Below, piece by piece: positions 23,204 to 32,406 of a DNA stretch of 64,000 bases (position 1 is its first letter; the number at the start of each line of letters is the position of its first letter). The stretch is from Roridomyces roridus (Eukaryota > Basidiomycota > Agaricomycetes > Agaricales > Mycenaceae), in NCBI GenBank assembly GCA_029378245.1, contig JARKIF010000099.1, positions 1-64,000 on the forward strand, written 5' to 3'. The notes below the pieces were generated by a model that had not been told where the DNA came from, ran no database searches, and saw nothing but the letters and a program-made list of their open reading frames with translations. The position numbers were made by a program, and so were the translations under genes.

Positions 23204-25186
23204 ATCAGGAAAAACCTCCCTGGATATTTTATCACAAATCTTTCAAAAATATCTTGCAGCTCAATAGTTTGCAGTCATTCTCGAAACTTTTGCCCAATGT
23301 TGACAAAGTTTCCAAAATGGAGATTTTGCTTTTCATCAGTATGACATTGGGGACCTGATCAAAATGTAGTACATTAAAGGTAGCTGCTGTACACCGGTAT
23401 AAAGTACCAATTCCAACTGACCAGAGCTTGTCCACCAAAATTTCTGAAAGCTTTGCAAAAATACCACAACTTTTTTTGGTGAGCCAGAAATTTTGAGGTA
23501 TTTCTCAGCAAACTGGCCAAACTTTTCTTGGTGGCCAGAAATTTTGAGGTATGTTTCAGCAAATTTGCCAAACTTTCTGGGCATCCATTCACAGCCAGGA
23601 AGTCTTGTATTCCAGGTCACCAACTCACCTCAGTCTTCTGGAAAGTTCTGGTATAGAGTCTGTGGTGCACCTCAAACCAGATCAGTCTCTTTGGAATATG
23701 AAGTGGAGGCACATCTGCCCTTGATTGGCTTTCACCTCTCACTAAGCCCATCTTTGAGTGCTCTTCTGTTGGTGAATATTCATGGGGTCACACCATGGGA
23801 GCTGAGATGGACACCCTCATGTCTCTATTGTAGTGTAGTAGTAAGCTTGCCCCTTTGTATTGTCTGTACCTTTTGTAAGAGGTCACTTGTTCAACTCCCG
23901 TTGGAAACACCATTTAATTATCCTTGTCATTCAATTAGAAATCATTAGCTGCTCAGATCCCAATCACCTCTCTAAGCTCCTGTCAGTCAGTCAGTTGATT
24001 ATCAACTGTGCCGGCCTGTTCCTGATCAACAATCAGTGAGCAGTCCTGATGGGAAATCTTTTGCTCCCACTGAGCTCCAATGTTCCCCCTCTGCTTCATT
24101 CTGCATTTCTGCTCTGGACCGTGACCCTTGTCGTGCACTAGCGGCCTCAATTGCCATGGCGTATGAGGGCAAATTCAAAATTCTATTACTCGGAGATTGC
24201 AATGCCCGCACCGGTTCAGAAACACCGTCGCCGAACGACCCACCGCGCAGATCGAAAGACAATAAAAGTCCTTCCACGCGCGGCCGTTATTTGTTTCGCT
24301 TGTGCAACGATTATGGTCTGGTATTTGTGAGTGGCGCCGAATGCTTTGGCATCCAAAGTGGCAAATATACCTCGTTTCAGAAGGAGCATCGCACAGTGAT
24401 AGACTATGCCATATGTTCTCGATCGCTCTTCGAGGACGTGAAAACCTTTCAAGTCGAGGACCAGGTCAAGGGATACGGCCACACAGCTCTTGTTCTTGAG
24501 CTCGAGGTAGATGCCAGCCTCCTCCGAAGCTCTATCAGCAAAGGTCATAAAAGAAAACGAGAGGAAGTTGTACTCCCTGATGAAACGGACCTCGACAAGA
24601 TGCTAATCCGGACATTGGAGGCGGCAAAATACGAGAGCAAAAAGATACGGAAACTGTATGGACCAGTGCATTACGACACCGAACCAGTGAGGGTTACAAT
24701 CTGCGGGTACAGCACGAAAACGGGCCAGCACGCGGCCAGTGCCGGTGCTGGTGCGTTTTTCGGACAGGGCTCAGGCCTCAACAGAAAATCACGAGTGTGG
24801 GCTGAACAGAACAATATGCGAGCTGAACTGGTTGCACTTCTCCTAGCACTTGCGGCTGCTCCAAAAACGAAAAATCTGCGTGTCATGACAAGGTCAGAAT
24901 ATGTGATCAAGTCGGTGAAGTACTGGGCAGTCAAAAATGAGGCATGCGGATGGCGAAATACAACCAACGGCGATGTTCTCAAGTTGATTATTGCGTGGAT
25001 ACAGCGAAGAGTTGCCCCATTGGAATTCATACATCTTGCCAAAGGGTCAAGCTCTGAACACCTCCAATTGGCGCACTCACTAGCACTGGAGGGATCGAGA
25101 CTTCCTCGGATACGGAACCCGACGGTTTCATGGCCGGGTGCTACCCCAGAGCAAGTGGTACCAGTCTTGATATTGGATAAGGTCAC

Positions 25187-25191
25187 CACGG
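25187..25191. repeat. Target-site duplication of Copia-1, left copy
   Basis: CACGG precedes the left LTR and is repeated at 29704-29708 directly after the right LTR. The five bases lie in the LINE reading frame. Confidence 0.95.
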
Positions 25192-25622
25192 TGTTAGAGT
25201 GAGACTAATTGGAAGTGTGCGAGAGTTGCTTTAGCTATTAGAATAAGAACTCAGTCTTCGCGCACAATGGTCGAACGAAGTCTGTAATATTCACCTATTA
25301 GAATAAGAACTAGAATACGAGTTAGAACGAGAGAAAGGAAAACAGAGAAGAGTCGCTCACCTCAGTCTTCGCGCACAATGGTCGAACGAAGTCTGAGGGG
25401 AGACGGCTCGACGTTACAGAATATATAATCTACGTAGAAAGATATCCGATGCTAAACCCGATACTAAGAAAAGAAGAAATAGCACCCATGTCCGTATACT
25501 TCGCAATACCGTTCTCCTCGCATTCACAAGAGTACGCAGCCCTGAACATTAAGGTCCCCGTGCAGGTTCACCAGCATTAGTTACCAGCATTAGTTGCCAG
25601 GAGCAGCCAGGTACCGCCAACA
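25192..25622 (-). repeat. 3' LTR of Copia-1 (431 bp)
   Basis: It contains two direct copies of a block starting TCAGTCTTCGCGCACAATGG, two copies of CTATTAGAATAAGAACT, and two copies of the 13-bp unit ACCAGCATTAGTT near its high-copy end. Confidence 0.95.
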
Positions 25623-25629
25623 CTCCCCC

Positions 25630-28530
25630 TCAAGCCAAGCGGAGCCCAAGTGCGGAGGCGAAGTGCTTGACTTTTGCGGATGGCAGTGCCTTCGTGAGTG
25701 TGTCGGCAACCATCTCCTCGGTGGGACAATAAATGAGTCGGAGGGAACCCTGCTCCACGATCCAACGGATGAAATGAAAGCGGATGTCGATGTGTTTAGT
25801 GCGTGCATGGTACTGGTGGTCCTTGGTAAGTGCGATCGCAGACTGATTGTCGCCGAAGAGTGTGGTCGGACCGGAAACGGGAGCAAAGAGCTGCTCGAGC
25901 ATTGAACGCAGCCACAGGCCTTCCTTTGCGGCCTCGGTTGCCGCAACATACTCGCTCTCCGTGGTCGAGAGTGAGACAATGGCCTGCTGCTTCGAGCTCC
26001 AGGCAACAGCGCCGCCGTTGATCAAAAATGCGTAGCCCGTGAGAGCCTTGCGATCCTTGGCCATGCTGCCATCAGCGTCCGCGTATCCAACGAGCTGGGT
26101 GTCGGTGTCGCCGTAAGTCAACCAAATGTCGCGCGAGCCCTTGAGATAACGGAAAATCCGTTTGACGGCATCCCAATGCGCAGCGCCGGGGTTCTTGGTG
26201 AAACGGGACACAGACTGGACAGCAAAAGAAATGTCCGGGCGAGTAGCAATCGCACAGTACATCAGCGAGCCAACAGCCGCGTCGTACGGCACATCCCGCA
26301 TGAGAGCGATCTCGCGTGCAGAGCCAGGGCATTGCATGGAGGTGAGCTGGGTTGTCGTCTCCATGGGAGTAGAAGCCGGCTTGAGTTCGTCGAGACCATA
26401 GCGCCGTAAGATGGAATCAATATACGCGCGCTGGGAAAGATGGATGGTTCGTGCCTCGCGATCTCGCTTCACCTCGATACCCAACAGCCAATGCAACTCG
26501 CCGAGATCCGAAACCTCGACGTGCTTCGCCACACCGGATTTGAATGCCACCACAGACTCCAATTTTTCCGCCGCAATCGTGCAATCATCCACATGCACCA
26601 CCACAATGCACACCACACGGCCGTTCCTCCGCTCAAAGAACACGGCCTGGTCGGATTCACAGCGCTGGAAACCCATAGAGTTGACCAGTATCTCCACAAG
26701 CTTCTGGTACCAGCGCCGGCCTGACTGCTTCAGGCCGTAGAGTGTTTTGAGCAGTCGGCAGACTTTGCCGGAAGAGCTGGGAGCGTGATAGCCCGGGGGT
26801 TGGCGCATGTAGATCGTCTCGTTGGAATTGAGCTCACCATTTAGGTATGCTCCCTTGATGTCTACCTGGTGGAGTTCCCAGTCAAGCTCGGCTGCTTTGG
26901 CAAGGACAGTGCGAATCGAAGCCAGCTTTGCGACGGGTGCATAAGTATCGAAATAATCGACACCCGGGACCTGAGAAAAACCCTGTGCGACGAGACGTGC
27001 TTTGTAGCGAATGATGTTGCCGGCGGCGTCCTTCTTTGCCTTGAACACCCACTTGGAGCCCACAATGTTTGCATTGGGAGGGGGATCGACAAGTTCCCAG
27101 GTCTCTTGACCGCTGAGAGTGTCGAGTTCGGCAATCAAAGCTGCCTCCCAATTTGGCCAATCGGGCCGACGCATTGCTTCCGCGATTGAGCGTGGCTCCA
27201 TTCCATCCGCTGCACTCATCTCCGCCGCCATGGCATACTCCTCTGCCCAATCCACAGCCATCATCTCCTCCTCATCCTCCCCCTCAAACTCGGCGGCCTG
27301 GGCATGCTCAGGGATCTGAACACCGGCTGTAACGACAGGGTCTGATGGACGATTCGACGTACGTCCATGACCTGCCAACAAGGCTGCCACACGCGCACTT
27401 GGTTTTTGAACGCGTTTCTGGGGGGCTTCTGCCACAATTGGTGCTGGGGCAGCTGGATTTGGGTCTGCTGCCGGTGCTGGAGGCGCAGCAGGCTCTGGTA
27501 CGGGGTCGGCGGGAGTTCCAGGTGAGTCATTATCTTCCACCATATCCCAGTCATCGCTGTCGAGACGCTGACGTGATGCCTGTGTCTTGTCGACCCAGAC
27601 ATTCCGCTCGACGCGAACAGTGCGGTTGTCAGGATAATAGACACGCGCACCATTCTCGCTGCGCTCGTCAAATCCTAGCCAACGCGCTTCCCGCACACAG
27701 CCGCCAAGTTTGCTTCCGCCCTCCACTCGCACCCACACCTTTTCTCCCCATTCCCGCACACCGCTCAAGTCAGGTTTACGCCCGTACACCGCTTCATACG
27801 GCGTTGTACCATCCACTGCTTTTGTCGTAGTACGATTTAATAACCATACCACATGTCGTGCTGCCTCTGCCCATAGAAACCGGGGAAGCCCACTCGCGTG
27901 CAGTAGCGCTCGAACGCGCTCGACTATAGTGCGGTTACGGCGTTCCGCGATGCCGTTGTGCTGGGGGGTGTCATGGACGGTGAGTTTTTGCTCTGTCCCA
28001 CGAGCCTTGAGGTGCAGGGTAAAACCCTTATCCAAGTACTCGCCACCACGATCCGAATGAAGGACCTTGATGTTCGCCTTCTTCTGCGTCGTAGCCCATG
28101 CCTCAAATTCTTTGTAGGCATCGAAGGTGTCGTCTTTGGTTTTCAGGAAATGGATGGAGGTGAGTCGGGTTTTATCGTCAGTGAACGTCACATAGAATCG
28201 ACGCCCTCCCAGGGACTTGATTGGTGCAGGTCCCCACAATTCAGAATGAATCTGATCTCCGAACTCCAAGGCTCGTTCGCCCTCCCTAACCTTCGCGACA
28301 GGCTTCCGCGTGGCTTTGGCATAAATGCATGACTCGCAGAATTTAGCCTCGCCAGACGACATGTCTAGCCGGACACCCGTTACAAAACCCTTCTCCACGA
28401 GTTTATGAGCGACCTCGGGCGCAATATGCCCCATACGGCGATGCAGCTCCATGATGGTAAGCTTCTCATCGGCGGCGTTTGCGGACTCATTCTCATGCAC
28501 AACGCTGTCAGGAACTGGGTTTATTTGCAT
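25630..28530 (-). CDS. Copia-1 pol: integrase, reverse transcriptase, RNase H
   Basis: The 966-codon frame starts inside the GAG-pre-integrase region (LHRRMGHIAPE, then CESCIYAKATRK). The integrase core follows, with SELWGPAPI where Asp is usual at the first acidic site (Glu at about residue 97), then HSDRGGEYL and NGIAERRNRT. Next come a Copia-type RT (WVFKAKKDAAGNIIRYKARL, QVDIKGAYLNGEL, VHVDDCTIAAEK) and RNase H (GYADADGSMAKD, STTESEYVAATEAAKE, DNQSAIALTKD, KHIDIRFHFIR). The frame is open to the end. It lacks the upstream protease (DSGA) and the Gag zinc knuckle, about 200 residues shorter than a full Copia polyprotein when Gag is added. Copia-2 at 42802 is the complete comparison. Confidence 0.92.
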   Translation of the reverse strand: MQINPVPDSVVHENESANAADEKLTIMELHRRMGHIAPEVAHKLVEKGFVTGVRLDMSSGEAKFCESCIYAKATRKPVAKVREGERALEFGDQIHSELWGPAPIKSLGGRRFYVTFTDDKTRLTSIHFLKTKDDTFDAYKEFEAWATTQKKANIKVLHSDRGGEYLDKGFTLHLKARGTEQKLTVHDTPQHNGIAERRNRTIVERVRALLHASGLPRFLWAEAARHVVWLLNRTTTKAVDGTTPYEAVYGRKPDLSGVREWGEKVWVRVEGGSKLGGCVREARWLGFDERSENGARVYYPDNRTVRVERNVWVDKTQASRQRLDSDDWDMVEDNDSPGTPADPVPEPAAPPAPAADPNPAAPAPIVAEAPQKRVQKPSARVAALLAGHGRTSNRPSDPVVTAGVQIPEHAQAAEFEGEDEEEMMAVDWAEEYAMAAEMSAADGMEPRSIAEAMRRPDWPNWEAALIAELDTLSGQETWELVDPPPNANIVGSKWVFKAKKDAAGNIIRYKARLVAQGFSQVPGVDYFDTYAPVAKLASIRTVLAKAAELDWELHQVDIKGAYLNGELNSNETIYMRQPPGYHAPSSSGKVCRLLKTLYGLKQSGRRWYQKLVEILVNSMGFQRCESDQAVFFERRNGRVVCIVVVHVDDCTIAAEKLESVVAFKSGVAKHVEVSDLGELHWLLGIEVKRDREARTIHLSQRAYIDSILRRYGLDELKPASTPMETTTQLTSMQCPGSAREIALMRDVPYDAAVGSLMYCAIATRPDISFAVQSVSRFTKNPGAAHWDAVKRIFRYLKGSRDIWLTYGDTDTQLVGYADADGSMAKDRKALTGYAFLINGGAVAWSSKQQAIVSLSTTESEYVAATEAAKEGLWLRSMLEQLFAPVSGPTTLFGDNQSAIALTKDHQYHARTKHIDIRFHFIRWIVEQGSLRLIYCPTEEMVADTLTKALPSAKVKHFASALGLRLA

Positions 28531-28679
28531 CGGTTTGTATTGTATGTATTTGTATACTTGATGTACAGCCTACGTATGATATGAATCAGTCCTTCTATCT
28601 TCTTGACTTCCACGTCCCCTGTCGCACTATTGTCCATTTGCGCACTCGAGTGTCTCCTCAATCCTGAGCCTCGTTGGCT

Positions 28680-29228
28680 CTAGCAGCCACCTCCGGCATG
28701 CATTTTCTGACAAACGCGATACAGACCCCGACGATTTTTCGGGATCTCGCCGATCTTCTCGCCCTCGGGACCGTACATGGCGCGACGCACGGTCAGGGCA
28801 TCCAGAAATTCCCGTACATTGGCACCAGCGGGGCACCGGGACTGCAAGAAGTCGAAGCGAAGATTCGTCTGAGCGTAGGCACCCTTTGATGTGTGGGTAT
28901 GGGTGATGTGCGTCCACATGGCGGTGACGTTGGCTATGGACATGACGGTTATCGCCAGAGAATCCGGAATTTTCTGCATCAGCAGAGCCTTCGAGTTACG
29001 CTCGGCTCTATCCCACCGCTCGATCTCGAACATAGAAGCTGGCAGCCCAGGGTGTGGCTCGGACCCATCGAAATGGCCCAGATAGCCCTTGGCGTCGATC
29101 GCCGTCATGAATCGGAGGGAAAAGATGGTGAAGTTGTCGCCATTGGGAAGTAGGGTGGGGACATTGTTGGGCAAGATGTCGTTAAGGACAGTGGAGGTCA
29201 TGTTGCACAAGATGAAGCGGGGGCCCAA
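28680..29228 (-). CDS. Copia-1 truncated Gag
   Basis: This is a Gag N-terminal domain (LLPNGDNFTIFSLRFMTAID, FEIERWDRAERNSKALLMQ, MWTHITHTHTSKGAYAQ). The likely start is the second methionine (MTSTVLNDILP, ATG at 29201), because the primer site overlaps the first. It stops at 28680 after VCQKMHAGGGC, which may be the stump of the CCHC knuckle. Between it and the pol frame lie about 150 bases with no recognisable coding sequence. The protease region is deleted or unrecognisable. Confidence 0.8.
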   Translation of the reverse strand: MGPRFILCNMTSTVLNDILPNNVPTLLPNGDNFTIFSLRFMTAIDAKGYLGHFDGSEPHPGLPASMFEIERWDRAERNSKALLMQKIPDSLAITVMSIANVTAMWTHITHTHTSKGAYAQTNLRFDFLQSRCPAGANVREFLDALTVRRAMYGPEGEKIGEIPKNRRGLYRVCQKMHAGGGC

Positions 29229-29233
29229 TAACC

Positions 29234-29703
29234 TGTTAGAGTGAGACTAATTGGAAGTGCGCGAGAGTTGCTTTAGCTATTAGAATAAGAACTCAGTCTT
29301 CGCGCACAATGGTCGAACGAAGTCTGTAATATTCACCTATTAGAATAAGAACTAGAATACGAGTTAGAACGAGAGAAAGGAAAACAGAGAAGAGTCGCTC
29401 ACCTCAGTCTTCGCGCACAATGGTCGAACGAAGTCTGAGGGGAGACGGCTCGACGTTACAGAATATATAATCTACGTAGAAAGATATCCGATGCTAAACC
29501 CGATACTAAGAAAAGAAGAAATAGCACCCATGTCCATATACTTCGCAATACCGTTCTCCTCGCATTCACAAGAGTACGCAGCCCTGAACATTAAGGTCCC
29601 CGTGCAGGTTCACCAGCATTAGTTACCAGCATTAGTTACCAGCATTAGTTACCAGCATTAGTTACCAGCATTAGTTGCCAGGAGCAGCCAGGTACCGCCA
29701 ACA
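29234..29703 (-). repeat. 5' LTR of Copia-1 (470 bp)
   Basis: It matches the 3' LTR with two base differences seen. It has five copies of the 13-bp unit ACCAGCATTAGTT (about 29613-29677) against two in the other LTR, which explains the 39-bp length difference. Confidence 0.95.
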
Positions 29704-31479
29704 CACGGAGCTGCAGAATGACACTGGAAAGCCGGAATCAATGCCTGCGAGAAGGTTGGAGTACCCGGCCTCTCACCGTGGACGCCAACGGTTATATGAC
29801 ATCCGAGACATGAATCGCAAGCGGCTCCTCGAAGCTCCGGGCCCCGGAGCTTTCTGGAAAGAAGTCAAAAGGCTATGTGATCCTGCACCAGTGGCATTGG
29901 CAGTGAGTGCGGAAGACTTACGGGTAGTGTTTGAGCGCCGGCTCAATCCCCCAGAGACTCTACCACAGTCATTTGACTCAGCGAAGCATAAAATGAATCG
30001 GCTGCTTGCAAACCTGATTCCGCCAACAACTTCTGACTCAACTGCAGAAGAATTCTTCTCAAGGGCATTCACCGAGGAAGATGTTGAAGAGGCGAAAGAC
30101 CACATTCGGAAGAATGGTCTGGCCAGTGCGACGGGAGAAGATGCCGTCGTATATGCCCAAATTCTTGATATCCCGAATGACGACCTTCTTCTTCTGTGCA
30201 ATGAGTGCATTTGCTACAAGGATGGTCCCTCTGTATGGTTCAGAACAGTCATAATTGGGCTTCTCAAGCGGGGAAAGATCAAGACCAACCCAGATAGCTA
30301 CAGAATCATTGGTCTCGAGAGTTGTCTGTTAAAGTTCTTGATGCTGTTGATCCTCAGGCGAATAACAGCATGGGCAAATGCGAGGGGGATCATACCTGAC
30401 TACCAGAATGGATTCAGAGAGGGCTATAGAACTCTAAATAATCCCTTCATTCTGCGATGTATCAAGGAATGGGCGCGCGCAAAGAGACTCACAGTTTATG
30501 TTGCCCTGGTGGATATAAAGCCATATATATGGCGCGCGTTGACTGCCATCTCACGTACGGGTGCGAGGTGGCCCCCGATTGTGAAGACGTTCACGTGGAT
30601 GCACTGTGCAAGATTCAGATCGACTTTCTGCGAGAAATACTCGGCCTTCACCATTATTCCATGCACGCACCTCTCTTTACCGAAACTGGCATCATGCCGC
30701 TCCGAGTTCGCCGATTCTTGCTGCTTCTTCGCTACATGAGCTACCTTTTATCACTTGCCCCAACTCACCTCGCGCGTATATGTCTCACCAGTTCAATCGA
30801 GCTGGCGGCAAGGGGGAAAAAGTCATGGGCCGGGGATATCTTGATAGCTGCACAAAAGCTCAAGATTGACTGTCCGATATTCGACCTTCAAAATGTGACA
30901 CCGCAGAGTGTAGAAGCATATGGAGACAAAGTCAAAAAACGGGCACTCATCTGGTTGCAGCAGAGTCTCGATACGTCAGAAAAGCTTTATCTGCTACATG
31001 GCCGCAGGGAACCTCAAAAAGATAAACCTCCTGTCCGCATCACTCTCTATATGAGGCATTATTTATCCATGGTAACGACGCAGACTCACCGGGAAGCACT
31101 GACTTCCATCCTGCTGTCGACCCACCACCTTGCCCTAGAGAAATTGCGACATGTGGACCATGCACATCAACCAGTCCCACGATGTGAGCGCCTATGCCGC
31201 TTCTGCACTGTATCAGTTGAAAGTCCGGAGCATGCCTTATTTGAGTGTTCTTCCTCGCCGGAGGTCGTTCAATTGAGGCAATGTTTTCTTGTGAAGCTAT
31301 TCAGCACAGTGCCGAGGCTGCAAAGTATGATGACCCAACTCACGACAGTGGAGTTCTTGAAAGCGGTCATCTACGAGCGCGCAACAATACTTCTGGTTGC
31401 CAAATATGTGTATGAAGTTCTGCAGGTTTTCTATTCAGTCCCGATTCGACGGCCTACTAGTAGTAGATTGGTTAACTGA

Positions 31480-31676
31480 CGTGGAGCTGATGATTTCAGA
31501 TTCGGCTTACTTGCCTTTCTTGTTCGGCTTGGCTCTACCGTGGGGCATGGGGAAACCTGTGGGGTCTGCGTTATCGGGTTTAGTTGATCGAGGGAGGTCC
31601 AGGGGCGAAGGTGTCATTTGGCTTGCTTTGTACACCGGGATAATCCTTGGAAACCGGCGTTCGTTATCCGGACCGT
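31480..31676. other. Sequence after the LINE
   Basis: This probably belongs to the LINE 3' untranslated region. I see no poly-A or simple-repeat tail that would mark its end. Confidence 0.3.
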
Positions 31677-32193
31677 TGTTATGTCCCATTCCAACACCAA
31701 CTCCGGTACCTCAACTCCGGTACTCAACTCCGGTCACACGTCGGGATGCCTCCCGACGTCGAAGCGCATCACGCGCTCCTCGGTTCTATCCGGGTACTCG
31801 GGTTTTCACGCGATGAAGGTATCTGAGCGTTTCCCCCGGACTTGGTATTCATCAGGATATCCACTTGATCATTCCGTGCGGACTTAATCAGCTTATATCC
31901 ACATAGCCGCATAAGTCCGTTTCCATTACTGATCCGTGGTAATGACATATACTTACTCGTATATAAGACTTTCCTTATCTGTATTCAACCTTAGTTGATA
32001 ATTGACGTTCTTGACTACTCGTCTTGGCTGGTTCCTACTCCCTCCCTTCCTATCAACATAGCAAGGCGTCTTAGACACCCTACTCCTCTGTGGTGCTCTT
32101 AGATCGCTCCTCCGGTCGACTCCTTCCAACTCCGGTCACTACCGGAGTTCCGGCTTCTACTCCGGACTTGTCTTTTGGAATCGGATCGTAACA
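31677..32193. repeat. Solo LTR (517 bp) with 5-bp duplication
   Basis: It begins TGTTATGTCCC and ends GGATCGTAACA (TG...CA). The 5-bp duplication ACCGT lies on both sides (31672-31676 and 32194-32198). A TATA-like CGTATATAAG lies near 31960. Several ACTCCGGT/ACTCCGGA repeats occur near both ends. No internal region is present, so it is the product of LTR-LTR recombination. Family (gypsy or copia) unknown. Confidence 0.88.
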
Positions 32194-32406
32194 ACCGTGC
32201 CGTGTATATACCTACCTACTTACCTACCTGCTCTGTTGGCAAGGTTAAACCAATGCCGATATCCACTCCAAAAGTGCCAAAAGCTTTGGTATTTTTGTTG
32301 GGACTAACATATTCTTGCTCATTTTGCGGATATTCAGCTATTCTCAATATTTTTGGCAAATTTTGGCAAAATGTGCCAAAAATACCTGGGGAGGTGTTTC
32401 CTGATG

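Larger units (their letters stand above)
25192..29703 (-). mobile_element. Copia-1: Ty1/copia LTR retrotransposon inside the LINE
   Basis: The element is on the minus strand, with two LTRs (29234-29703 as 5' LTR, 25192-25622 as 3' LTR) that begin TGTTGG and end TAACA as read on the minus strand. The primer site GGTTATTGGGCCC directly follows the 5' LTR. It matches the anticodon region of initiator methionine tRNA with one extra base. A purine tract (GAGGGGGAG) directly precedes the 3' LTR. TSD CACGG. The LTRs differ by two substitutions plus the number of 13-bp repeats, so insertion is recent. Gag and pol are separated by stops, and the zinc knuckle and protease are absent. Confidence 0.95.
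24036..31479 (+). pseudogene. LINE-type retrotransposon ORF, truncated, core-deleted and split by Copia
   Basis: The first half (24036-25191) holds the C-terminal part of an AP-type endonuclease (LLLGDCNARTG, KYTSFQKEHRTVIDYAI). An RNase H-like domain follows (NNMRAELVALLLAL, MTRSEYVIKSVKYW, a degenerate final motif). The second half (29709-31479) begins ELQNDTGKPES and has the start of a reverse transcriptase (GLASATGEDAV, FRTVIIGLLKRGK, PDYQNGFREGYRT, VYVALVDI). It then jumps near 30525-30535 into another frame with RVDCHLTYGCEVAPD and a C-terminal zinc knuckle (CRFC...EHALFEC, about 31197-31251). The RT core, including the YADD-type site, is missing at that jump. The endonuclease N-terminus is also absent. 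The order is endonuclease - RNase H - RT. It cannot be autonomous. Confidence 0.85.
23203..32406. mobile_element. Inner 9.2-kb inverted-repeat interval nested in the hAT element
   Basis: The left end (CATCAGGAAAAACCTCCC, 23203) and the right end (reverse complement CATCAGGAAACACCTCCC, from 32406) are inverted copies. Weaker similarity continues about 70 bp inward (ATATTTTTG...ATTT boxes). No clear target duplication is found: both ends are flanked by CA, which is too little to judge. No transposase of its own is visible. The interval holds tandem AAATTTTGAGGTAT-type repeats (23460-23590), the LINE and Copia nest, and a solo LTR. It may be a non-autonomous TIR element swollen by later insertions. 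Confidence 0.45.

Noticed and set aside
23740..24035. Possible upstream coding part of the LINE
   Set aside because: No endonuclease N-terminal motif could be read before 24036. It contains a tRNA-like scrap (GTTCAACTCCCG near 23893) but no frame.
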